Shown here piece after piece: positions 50,427 through 57,357 of a stretch of DNA of 64,000 nt. Location: assembly GCA_016124845.1 (NCBI GenBank), contig WGMW01000051.1, forward strand, positions 1 through 64,000, read 5' to 3'. The translations under genes and the position numbers were made by a program. The notes under the pieces were generated by a model. It had not been told where the DNA came from, searched no databases, and saw nothing but the letters and a program-made list of their open reading frames with translations. This stretch comes from Flavobacteriales bacterium (GTDB lineage Bacteria; Bacteroidota; Bacteroidia; UBA10329). Numbering within the stretch: position 1 is the first letter of the stretch; the number at the start of each line of letters is the position of its first letter.

Positions 50427-51722
50427 ATGATTGTATATACCGCAGATGTCATCCAGCTGGTCAACGCCTGTGTTGATCGGTATAAAGGACAACCGAATGT
50501 TGAGTTCGGAAAACCAAACATGGCGGAATTCTTTTCTCACATGGTTGGTCACATTAACAAGGAGGTGGGCTCTGCCCTATCAGAACAGACCTTTTACAAG
50601 CAGTACTATATCCGCATCCAAGGTCATGCAAGTAGTGAAATTGGGTATTCGGTAGCATATTTGAATGCCTTAACGCAGTACGTTCACGGATTCGATTACC
50701 TCGATAAGTTTCCGAGAGTAGAACATGATGAAGAAATCCCGGAGTTCCCGTGGACACATCCATCATTTCCCGCCACCCCTGCCGTCCGATTTACCCATGA
50801 AGACTATACAAACATATGGGTCAAAGACGAGGGGCAAAACCCCTGTGGTATTCATAAGGACAGGAAAGCCCACGAAATATACCTGTACTATGTCAAGTTG
50901 ATTCGGGAATCAATGGAAAATCAAGAACATCTTCAATTGCCCCGTCTTTCCCTTATTACCAGCGGGTTTGCGGGGCTCAGTATTCAGTATAGGCTCCGAG
51001 CAGCAGGGCTTCCAAGTCTAAACGTCCTATTAGACGAAAGTGTCTCTGATCATTTGGTAAAGCTTCTGGTAGATTCCAGAGCCGAGGTGCACCGCCATGA
51101 CCTTCGCAGTAAGGAACTAAGTTCGGATGATGTGAAGCGCTTGACCGAAAATGAAAACGGAATTGACATCACACGCGCCAATGAGTTACCAGACTTGAGC
51201 GGTAGATATTACGACTGGCTATGTTACGAGATTCTAAATTTAAATCCTGATGTTGTTATTGTTCCATACGGAAGTGGAGAACTTTATCGAAATCTGCTGG
51301 AAATCCATGCCCGCGAACTGAAGTCCAAACACAATTCCAGACGATATTTTGGGGATCGATCGGTACTTCGAAATTGTCACTTCATCGGTGCTCGGGCAGA
51401 TAAAAAGGTGCCAAATTCCATGCTGACCAGTCTTGTCAGTTTCTACGATGTGGTAAAACCGGAAGAAATCAGCACAATACAAAATGCAACGTATTGCGGC
51501 AATCTCACCGAAGTGTATGAGATTGAAGAGGATCCAGTATTGTTCAAGGCAACCGTTAAAGAAGCACAGAAGCAGAATATCCGCACCTGTCCATCAGGTA
51601 TTGCTGGACTGATTCTTCTCAAACAGCAGGAGAAGGTTTGGAACCTTCCACGAGATGCCAAAATCGTTGTGGTGAATACTGGAACAATTCGAGAGGAACT
51701 GTTCGCCAAAAAGAAAATCTGA
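50427..51722 (+). CDS. PLP-dependent enzyme, fold type II (threonine synthase/TrpB-like family)
   Basis: 431 residues from ATG 50427 (MIVYTADVIQLVNAC; the TTG at 50382 is weaker). Residues ~1-105 are an extra N-terminal region whose wording (LSEQTFYKQYY ... YLNALTQYVHGFDYL) recalls Bacteroidota HTH-like modules. The catalytic domain follows: VKDEGQNPCGIHKDRKAHE with the PLP lysine likely Lys144, SLITSGFAGLSIQYRLRAAG, and the phosphate-binding loop GSGELYRN (282-289). Fold II enzymes act on amino acids by beta- or gamma-replacement or elimination; the substrate here is unknown. No biosynthetic partners surround it, so it may have a defence or signalling role. Confidence 0.75.
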   Translation: MIVYTADVIQLVNACVDRYKGQPNVEFGKPNMAEFFSHMVGHINKEVGSALSEQTFYKQYYIRIQGHASSEIGYSVAYLNALTQYVHGFDYLDKFPRVEHDEEIPEFPWTHPSFPATPAVRFTHEDYTNIWVKDEGQNPCGIHKDRKAHEIYLYYVKLIRESMENQEHLQLPRLSLITSGFAGLSIQYRLRAAGLPSLNVLLDESVSDHLVKLLVDSRAEVHRHDLRSKELSSDDVKRLTENENGIDITRANELPDLSGRYYDWLCYEILNLNPDVVIVPYGSGELYRNLLEIHARELKSKHNSRRYFGDRSVLRNCHFIGARADKKVPNSMLTSLVSFYDVVKPEEISTIQNATYCGNLTEVYEIEEDPVLFKATVKEAQKQNIRTCPSGIAGLILLKQQEKVWNLPRDAKIVVVNTGTIREELFAKKKI

Positions 51723-51772
51723 GCTTCAATTCACTTTGATGCTCATTTCCTGCATGGGATAAAAACGGTACA

Positions 51773-52876
51773 TCACTGCCCCACATAACCCCCACATTCC
51801 ACAATCAGACGAATCTGGCTCTTTGCCCATAATACCTCTTCAGGACTTGGCAGGTGGTTAAACCCATACCCAGAATTAATCAGAGGGAAATACTTCATGT
51901 TTGGAAGATGGTAATACTGCAGTACATCAGAATATCCCTTGTCTATGTACGACACCCATCGAGAAAAGAATCTCCACTCATACGTCATCTGAGCACATGC
52001 ATCGGATGAAGAGAGAGGGATTGGGTCTTCTGGGAGGCAAACAACATTAGCGTACCATGGAGCAGGCCCCATCAGAGAGTCAAAGACATGCACGTACTCT
52101 TCCACGCTCGTAATGCCGTACCGCTTGAGTGCTGGGTCAACAGAGGTTCCCATGAGATGTGGCCTGGCAAAGAAGATGCTCGCAGAAACAATACTGTCCG
52201 ACTTACCTTCTTGCAGAAGGCGGAAGTACTCCTCAGTTTCCATCATGACCCCATTTCTGTCCACATAGAAACTTCCATGGAGAGCATCCATGATGTAACT
52301 CCTGATGGTATCTCCGCACGGAATACCTATAATATTCAACGTATGTCCGTAGTCACCAGTGGTAATTGCCTCACCTGTCTGTTTTCCAGGACCACAATAC
52401 AGTTCCATGATATATACACCGTGGGGGTTTAAAAACCTGTGTACAACCGCATCATACAACGCAGAAATATCACCACATAGAAGAGTCATCCCTTCGTTCA
52501 TGAGCGTTGTATGTGTCGCTGAAAAATCTGTAAATCCCGCATACTGATCATTGGTACAGGCAATGCGTTCGTCACAGACAAGCCCTCCTTCTGCAGGAGC
52601 GATGTGCGTCACGTAGCTAAATAAGTCCATGGCCGTGACCTCTATACTTGGGGCAGTATGTACAAACGACTGAAGGACACATTCTTGTTCTTCTGGGGAC
52701 TCTCTCAGGTCATTCATGGTGAATCTGGTTCGGTAGAAGGAGCCTTCAGCCGTCCGATACACCAGAGGAGTTCCGTCTTTGGTGATGGGGCTTTCATCTG
52801 GAACACCCGTTTGGGCACGCGTGAGATTTGCGCAACATGCAAGGAATATGATAATGACAAAGGAGACGGATTTCAA
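51773..52876 (-). CDS. Secreted transglutaminase-like protein
   Basis: 367 residues beginning at a TTG (complement of 52874-52876), with a signal peptide ending near LTRAQ. A Cys-His-Asp order fits the transglutaminase/papain-like fold: Cys134 in TLLCGDISALYDAV, His178 in GDYGHTLNIIG and Asp197 in YIMDALHGSFYVD. The protein has several other Cys residues and no sorting domain. It could be a peptidase or an isopeptide-forming enzyme acting outside the cytoplasm. Divergent from the XRE regulator with shared operator DNA between them, so it is probably regulated by it. Confidence 0.6.
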   Translation of the reverse strand: MKSVSFVIIIFLACCANLTRAQTGVPDESPITKDGTPLVYRTAEGSFYRTRFTMNDLRESPEEQECVLQSFVHTAPSIEVTAMDLFSYVTHIAPAEGGLVCDERIACTNDQYAGFTDFSATHTTLMNEGMTLLCGDISALYDAVVHRFLNPHGVYIMELYCGPGKQTGEAITTGDYGHTLNIIGIPCGDTIRSYIMDALHGSFYVDRNGVMMETEEYFRLLQEGKSDSIVSASIFFARPHLMGTSVDPALKRYGITSVEEYVHVFDSLMGPAPWYANVVCLPEDPIPLSSSDACAQMTYEWRFFSRWVSYIDKGYSDVLQYYHLPNMKYFPLINSGYGFNHLPSPEEVLWAKSQIRLIVECGGYVGQ

Positions 52877-52894
52877 TTCGATGACTTCTTATAT

Positions 52895-52910
52895 AGGACA
52901 TATAAGTCCT
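52895..52910. promoter_or_regulatory. Operator-like palindrome O1
   Basis: AGGACATATAAGTCCT, a near-perfect palindrome in the divergent promoter region. Its centre is 43 bp (about four helical turns) from that of O2, so dimers would bind the same DNA face. Confidence 0.6.
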
Positions 52911-52937
52911 TTTGAGTCATCGAATGTAGAGAATATT

Positions 52938-52953
52938 AGGACTTATATATCCT
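52938..52953. promoter_or_regulatory. Operator-like palindrome O2
   Basis: AGGACTTATATATCCT, related to O1 and 33 bp before the start of the XRE gene. The GGACTTATA wording resembles the C-box of restriction-modification controller proteins (GACTnnnAGTC type). Confidence 0.6.
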
Positions 52954-52986
52954 ATTCAATTGCCCTCATTGCCTGTTTTTTCGTTT

Positions 52987-53220
52987 ATGATGAAACGAAT
53001 TAGAAACGAGGCGCTCCTGAAGAGATTTGGCCAGAGACTACGAGAAGCACGCAACGCAAAGGGGTTGACCCAGGAAGTCTTTGAGGAAGAATTTGGTGTA
53101 GATCAAAGCCGATTAGGGCGTATCGAACGAGGCGAAGCAAATGTGACGCTGTCGTCCGCCAGCATGCTTGCCGATGCCGTTGGTGTACCATTGTCTCAAT
53201 TGCTTGCAGAGAGCGAATAG
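52987..53220 (+). CDS. XRE-family regulator (controller-protein type)
   Basis: 77 residues from ATG 52987, or 76 from the adjacent ATG (MKRIRNEALLKRFGQRLREA). An upstream TTG frame is less likely. A single HTH_3 domain fills the protein: GLTQEVFEEEFGVDQSRLGR, then RGEANVTLSSASMLADAVGV. Size and layout match C proteins of restriction-modification systems and other small autorepressors. The two palindromes just upstream are its expected operators. No restriction genes lie adjacent; the divergent transglutaminase-like gene is the obvious target. Confidence 0.75.
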   Translation: MMKRIRNEALLKRFGQRLREARNAKGLTQEVFEEEFGVDQSRLGRIERGEANVTLSSASMLADAVGVPLSQLLAESE

Positions 53221-53491
53221 CGGAACCTCCAATACATGTTCGAAACCACCACGCTATACGTGACTCATTTCCGAACAAGCATTTCCGGTTGACATCTGTT
53301 GAAACCAATTTGAAAATACTCTGTAGTTTCCAAAACCGTTTCGCAGGGGTGACTGCCTACCGCATACATCTAAACCGTTGATTGCCATCAACACGTTTAC
53401 CTCCATGCTATGGCAGAGCCCTCCGCACGTTTGAGGCTCACGTCTCCTTTTGGGAGCGCGTCATGTAGATATTCAAGGTTTTCAGGCAGAT
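53221..53491. other. Right-end intergenic region of the element
   Basis: About 270 bp without a convincing gene between the XRE regulator and the right arm site. Nothing further recognised. Confidence 0.5.
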
Positions 53492-53510
53492 GTTGTACCT
53501 ATATTGTACC
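53492..53510 (+). promoter_or_regulatory. Candidate integrase arm-binding site, right
   Basis: GTTGTACCTATATTGTACC, 18 of 19 bases identical with 509-527, 35 bp from the attR core. See the left copy. Confidence 0.5.
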
Positions 53511-53520
53511 CAGAAATGAC

Positions 53521-53544
53521 AAAGGCTCGGAAATCCGAGCCTTT
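53521..53544 (-). terminator. Terminator supplied by the element to the tRNA gene
   Basis: AAAGGCTCGG, loop, CCGAGCCTTT immediately after the tRNA 3' end on the minus strand. It replaces the chromosomal terminator displaced to 331-357. Confidence 0.8.
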
Positions 53545-53545
53545 G

Positions 53546-53592
53546 TTCGTAGCGAGAGGGAGATTTGAACTCCCGACCTCAGGGTTATGAAT
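53546..53592. repeat. attR core: 47-bp direct repeat
   Basis: Identical to 356-402. Here it forms the 3' part of the intact tRNA-Met. Confidence 0.85.
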
Positions 53593-53623
53593 CCTGCGCT
53601 CTAACCAACTGAGCTACCTCGCC
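53550..53623 (-). tRNA. tRNA-Met (anticodon CAT)
   Basis: 74 nt without encoded CCA. Acceptor GGCGAGG pairs with TCTCGCT including a G-U at the first pair. D arm GCTC/GAGC, anticodon loop TTCATAA, T arm GGGAG/CTCCC with loop TTCAAAT. It lacks the three G-C pairs in the anticodon stem that mark initiator tRNA. It is likely elongator Met, though a lysidine-modified Ile tRNA has the same anticodon and cannot be excluded. Confidence 0.85.
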
Positions 53624-53650
53624 ATTATTTCAACATTTTAAGAACTCCCG

Positions 53651-53665
53651 TCCGCCTCAGGCGGA
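53651..53665. repeat. 15-bp palindrome, copy 2
   Basis: TCCGCCTCAGGCGGA, identical to 36-50 and at the same place relative to tRNA-Met sequence. Confidence 0.85.
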
Positions 53666-53677
53666 TATGAATCCTGC

Positions 53678-53692
53678 TCCGCCTTAGGCGGA
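53678..53692. repeat. 15-bp palindrome, copy 3
   Basis: TCCGCCTTAGGCGGA, differing only at the centre, standing where the tRNA D arm should be. Confidence 0.85.
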
Positions 53693-53837
53693 TACCTCGC
53701 CATTTTTGCGGCTGCAAATATAGTATCTCATCTTCCATCTACAAGCGGTAGTTTTCAACCCAAAGGATCACCTGTCGTAAATTTTTCTATATTGCCGTTC
53801 TATGCTTAGAACATAGGTTCTAACAATTTGATTTTCA

Positions 53838-54212
53838 ATGAAGAAGATTGAAGCTGAATACACCGTCCACTCCTCACCAGGAGTACTTTACAATCGTCTG
53901 AGCACCGCCAGCGGACTTGCCGAGTGGTTTGCAGATGATGTGACCATCGATAAAGATGGTTTTTACCATTTCTCTTGGGATGGCGAAGAGGAAATTGCCA
54001 AGCTCGTCAGCAAGAAGAATTTGGAGTTCGTGAAATTCCATTGGATGCATTTGGATGAAGGAACCTTCTTGGAGTTCCGATTGAAGACCGATCCGTTGAC
54101 AAAAGACCTGGCCTTGCTGGTAACCTTTTTTGCTGATGAGGATGACGAAGATGAGGCGCGCCTGCTTTGGGATAACCAAATAGATGACCTGCTTCACATT
54201 TTAGGAAGCTAA
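53838..54212 (+). CDS. START-like domain protein (SRPBCC superfamily)
   Basis: 124 residues in the START/AHSA1-like helix-grip fold found in many Bacteroidota: MKKIEAEYTVHSSPGVLYNRL, LAEWFADDVTID, FLEFRLKTDP and DDLLHILGS at the end. Such proteins bind hydrophobic ligands or act as chaperone cofactors; the ligand is unknown. First chromosomal gene right of the tRNA, 25 bp ahead of the PAP2 gene and on the same strand. Confidence 0.75.
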   Translation: MKKIEAEYTVHSSPGVLYNRLSTASGLAEWFADDVTIDKDGFYHFSWDGEEEIAKLVSKKNLEFVKFHWMHLDEGTFLEFRLKTDPLTKDLALLVTFFADEDDEDEARLLWDNQIDDLLHILGS

Positions 54213-54237
54213 GCACAGAGCATTAATTTTGGCCTTG

Positions 54238-54903
54238 ATGAATCTGAGGAAGGCCGTTGAAGACACCAGACCGATCGCCCTACCATTTGTGGTGGGGCTT
54301 TCCATTTACAGTATTCTTGGGCTTATCGTTTTTGTGAGCTTTGGCAAGGAAGGTGCGCACAAATTCCTGAATGCCTACCACACGCCTTACCTCGATCTGA
54401 CCTTCAAATACATCACACACTTGGGAAACGGCCTGTTGCCCATTCTGCTGTTCCATCTTCTATTACTGGTGCGTTATTCTTGGGCCCTTGGGCTCGGAAT
54501 TTCCAGTTTGGTGATGGGAGTTGTAGTGCAGACACTCAAACGCTCCGTTTTTGCAGGTGATCATCGCCCCGCCATGTTTTTTCCCGAAGGTGTTCTACCG
54601 CACATCGATGGTGTGGATCTGATGCTGAACTACAGTTTTCCATCAGGCCATAGTGCCACGGCTTTTTGCATCTTTTTCATGTTGGCCTTCTTCGTGAAAC
54701 AGAAATGGGCCACGTACACTTTCATGGTTTTGGCACTGCTCATTGCATTCTCGCGTGTTTACATTTCGCAGCATTTCATTCAGGATACGGTTGTCGGTTC
54801 TTGGATCGGACTGGTGCTGGCCTACCTTGGTTATCTGTTCATCGTCCGCTACGCGGAAGAGAATCCGAGTTCGAAGCTGAACAAACGTCTGTGGCCGTCA
54901 TGA
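54238..54903 (+). CDS. PAP2-family membrane phosphatase
   Basis: 221 residues from ATG 54238 (an in-frame TTG lies three codons upstream). Six likely transmembrane helices. The phosphatase motifs are KRSVFAGDHRP, then FPSGHSATA, then SRVYISQHFIQD, so all catalytic His/Arg positions are present. It would dephosphorylate lipid phosphates such as undecaprenyl pyrophosphate or a lipid A-related substrate. The stop overlaps the next gene's ATG (ATGA), so it is translationally coupled to the GT39 enzyme. Confidence 0.88.
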   Translation: MNLRKAVEDTRPIALPFVVGLSIYSILGLIVFVSFGKEGAHKFLNAYHTPYLDLTFKYITHLGNGLLPILLFHLLLLVRYSWALGLGISSLVMGVVVQTLKRSVFAGDHRPAMFFPEGVLPHIDGVDLMLNYSFPSGHSATAFCIFFMLAFFVKQKWATYTFMVLALLIAFSRVYISQHFIQDTVVGSWIGLVLAYLGYLFIVRYAEENPSSKLNKRLWPS

Positions 54904-56558
54904 ACTGGAATCGGAACACGATCTCGGTGGCCATTTTCGTGGGTTCACTCCTACTCTTCGTTCCCTTTTTGGGAGGTTCGCATCTGTTCGATTGGGATGA
55001 AGTGAACTTTGCCGAAGCAGCCCGCGAAATGCTGGTCACGAAGGAATTCAAGTATGTACAGATCAACTTCAAACCGTTTTGGGAAAAACCTCCACTGTTC
55101 ATTTGGATGCAGGCCGCAAGCATGGCCATTTTCGGGGTGAATGAGTTCGCTGCACGGTTTCCGAATGCCATCTGCGGAGCCATCACCTTGGTGCTTCTGT
55201 TCAACATCGGTTTTCGGCTTGTTTCCAAGAATTTCGGATTGCTTTGGATGTTGGTCTATTCGGGATCGATGCTGCCTCAGTTCTATTTCCGATCGGGAAT
55301 CATCGACCCATGGTTCAACCTTTTCATTTTCGGAGGAATTCTGTTCCTGATCCGAGCGTCTGAAAAAGAGGTCATCAATAGAAAGGATGTCATTTTATCA
55401 GCCTTGCTGATCGGCCTTGCTGTAATGACCAAAGGACCGACAGCGTTGGGGTTGGTCGGTATTTCAGTGGTTGTTTATTTCCTGCTATCATTTAAAAAGC
55501 ATCGATGGAATCTGATCGACCCGATCATCTATCTGCTGATTGTCTTCCTTGTCGGTTTCTCATGGTTTTTTGTGGAGATTCTCAGAGGGCAAGGTTATGT
55601 GGTTCAGGAGTTTATCGATTACCACATCCGTTTGTTCTCCGAAAGTGAGGCAGGCCACGGACAGCCGTTCTTCTATCATCCGTTGGTGTTGCTTATCGGT
55701 TGTTTCCCCATGTCGCTGTTCTTCATTTTCGGTTGGTTTGAGAAAACCGAAAAGACAGAAGCCGTCCGTCACTTCAGCAAATGGATGAGTATTCTCTTCT
55801 GGGTTGTTCTAATCGTTTTCTCCATCGTGAAAACCAAGATCGTCCACTACTCTTCGCTTACCTATTTCCCAATGTCATTTTTGGCGGCTTGGTCCATTTA
55901 CCAGCTCATCAATGGAAAATGGAAGTTCCGATTTGTTCATTTGGCAGTTGTTCTGCTGTTCATCGGCCTGCTCGGAACAGCTTTCGTACTTCTTGGCATA
56001 CTCGATCAGATCAAAGAACCGCTGTTATCGCTCCTCCAGCCGAACACACTGGCCTACGGAAATTTCAGTCAGCACGTGCCTGATGGCATTTTCGATCCGT
56101 TGATCGGCCTGTTTTTTCTGATTGCAGGAATGATCACCACATTCATCATTTACATCGGAAAGACACGTTCGGGAGTTGTTGGTCTTTTCGCCACCACGCT
56201 GATCACGGTCTCGCTCCTATCCATCTTCATTGCACCGAAAATTGACCGATACACACAGGTTTCCCTGTTCGATTTTTACGAAGAGAACGCAGAAATGGCT
56301 TACCTGCAACCGATGGTCTTTCATTCTTACGCGCATCTCTTCTACGGTAAACGAAAACCGATTCCTGTGAAAACCGATGACGAAGTGAAATGGCTGATTC
56401 TGGACAAGGTTGACCGTCCTGTTTACTTCATTTCCAGGTTGGAAGATGTGGAAACTACGCGTGGCTATTTCCCTCAGTTGAAGGTGATCGGTCAGAAAGG
56501 CGGTTACGCCATTTTGGTACGAACAGACGAGAATTATCCGTTTCGGGAAGTACCGTAG
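54900..56558 (+). CDS. Glycosyltransferase family 39-like membrane protein (ArnT/PMT type)
   Basis: 552 residues from ATG 54900, with about a dozen transmembrane helices. The first periplasmic loop has the family's acidic pair in LFDWDEVNFAEAAREML, followed by KPFWEKPPLFIWMQA, characteristic of ArnT-type transferases that use polyprenyl-phosphate sugars. The acceptor is unknown, with lipid A or surface glycans possible. Coupled to the PAP2 gene, which fits a lipid-carrier recycling role. Its 3' end overlaps the convergent GT2 gene by 25 bases. Confidence 0.85.
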   Translation: MNWNRNTISVAIFVGSLLLFVPFLGGSHLFDWDEVNFAEAAREMLVTKEFKYVQINFKPFWEKPPLFIWMQAASMAIFGVNEFAARFPNAICGAITLVLLFNIGFRLVSKNFGLLWMLVYSGSMLPQFYFRSGIIDPWFNLFIFGGILFLIRASEKEVINRKDVILSALLIGLAVMTKGPTALGLVGISVVVYFLLSFKKHRWNLIDPIIYLLIVFLVGFSWFFVEILRGQGYVVQEFIDYHIRLFSESEAGHGQPFFYHPLVLLIGCFPMSLFFIFGWFEKTEKTEAVRHFSKWMSILFWVVLIVFSIVKTKIVHYSSLTYFPMSFLAAWSIYQLINGKWKFRFVHLAVVLLFIGLLGTAFVLLGILDQIKEPLLSLLQPNTLAYGNFSQHVPDGIFDPLIGLFFLIAGMITTFIIYIGKTRSGVVGLFATTLITVSLLSIFIAPKIDRYTQVSLFDFYEENAEMAYLQPMVFHSYAHLFYGKRKPIPVKTDDEVKWLILDKVDRPVYFISRLEDVETTRGYFPQLKVIGQKGGYAILVRTDENYPFREVP

Positions 56559-57289
56559 ATCTTGAACTTGGCCAAGCCCCACATGTGCAATCGGTGCATG
56601 AGCGAGGTTTTCAGAACGCCCAATCCGTACGTAACGCTCCGGCTGAAATTGATAGAGGACGCCTCTTCAAAATACTTGGTCGGGCAGGTCACTTCACCGA
56701 TCTCAAAACCAGCCATGAAAATCTGGCTCGTCATCTGATTATCGAACACAAAATCATCCGAATTCGCCTCAATATCGATCGCTTCGATCACCTCGCGCGA
56801 AAAGGCGCGATAACCCGTGTGATACTCTGAGAGTTTCTGATCAATGAGAATATTCTGCGTAAGCGTAAGAAAACGATTGGCGATGTACTTGTAGATGGGC
56901 ATACCGCCTTTCAGCGCCCCTTTTCCCAAAATTCTGGAACCATAGGCCACAGGATAAACATCGTTGGCTATCATGTAACTCATGGAATGAATGAGCATGG
57001 GCGTGTATTGATAATCCGGGTGCAGCATGACCACAATATCCGCCCCTATCTCCAGCGCTTTTGCGTAGCACGACTTCTGATTACCTCCGTAACCACGGTT
57101 CTTTTCATGCTTCACGATGTGCTTGATTCCCAATTTACGACCTACTTCCACCGTATTGTCGGGGCTGGCATCATCCACCAGAACCACGTCATCCACAATA
57201 TCAAAGGGAATCTCAGCGTAGGTGGTTTCCAATGTTTGGGCCGCATTGTAAGCCGGCAGTACTACAACTAACTTTTTACCGTTGATCAT
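56534..57289 (-). CDS. Glycosyltransferase family 2 (dolichol-phosphate mannosyltransferase-like)
   Basis: 251 residues from the ATG complementary to 57287-57289 (MINGKKLVVVLPAYNAAQTL). GT-A fold motifs: VVLVDDASPDNTVEV for nucleotide binding, VVMLHPDYQYTP with the DxD-like acidic site, and YHTGYRAFSREV. No transmembrane helices are evident. Enzymes of this kind make polyprenyl-phosphate sugars, which would suit the GT39 enzyme convergent with it. Confidence 0.85.
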   Translation of the reverse strand: MINGKKLVVVLPAYNAAQTLETTYAEIPFDIVDDVVLVDDASPDNTVEVGRKLGIKHIVKHEKNRGYGGNQKSCYAKALEIGADIVVMLHPDYQYTPMLIHSMSYMIANDVYPVAYGSRILGKGALKGGMPIYKYIANRFLTLTQNILIDQKLSEYHTGYRAFSREVIEAIDIEANSDDFVFDNQMTSQIFMAGFEIGEVTCPTKYFEEASSINFSRSVTYGLGVLKTSLMHRLHMWGLAKFKIYGTSRNG

Positions 57290-57357
57290 GGGCGGCAAAT
57301 GTAGTTGATCGGCCTCAAGGTGTCGACCTGTATATTTGGCCTCGAAAGCACACAGAC

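Larger units (their letters stand above)
356..53592. mobile_element. Integrative mobilizable element in tRNA-Met, about 53.2 kb
   Basis: The left boundary (356-402) and right boundary (53546-53592) carry the same 47 bp of the tRNA-Met 3' end in direct orientation. The tRNA is intact only at the right end. The tyrosine integrase is the first gene inside the left end. Near-identical 19-bp motifs lie inside both ends (509-527 and 53492-53510). Relaxase, MobC-like and coupling-protein genes are present at 45.1-47.8 kb, but no VirB4-type ATPase or mating-channel genes are seen, which argues for mobilization in trans. Cargo includes RHS and solenoid surface proteins, a RiPP cluster and a nested serine-recombinase cassette. 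Confidence 0.85.
53642..53701 (-). pseudogene. tRNA-Met relic with two palindromes in place of its arms
   Basis: It keeps the first nine tRNA bases (53693-53701), the anticodon-loop segment (53666-53677) and the start of the T arm (53642-53650), all identical to the intact gene 18 bp away. The D arm is replaced by TCCGCCTTAGGCGGA and the variable/anticodon-stem side by TCCGCCTCAGGCGGA (plus-strand reading). The rest of the T arm and acceptor are missing. Confidence 0.8.

Noticed and set aside
53642-53701. Second functional tRNA gene
   Set aside because: It lacks the D arm, the anticodon-stem partner, most of the T arm and the 3' acceptor strand; only fragments match tRNA-Met.
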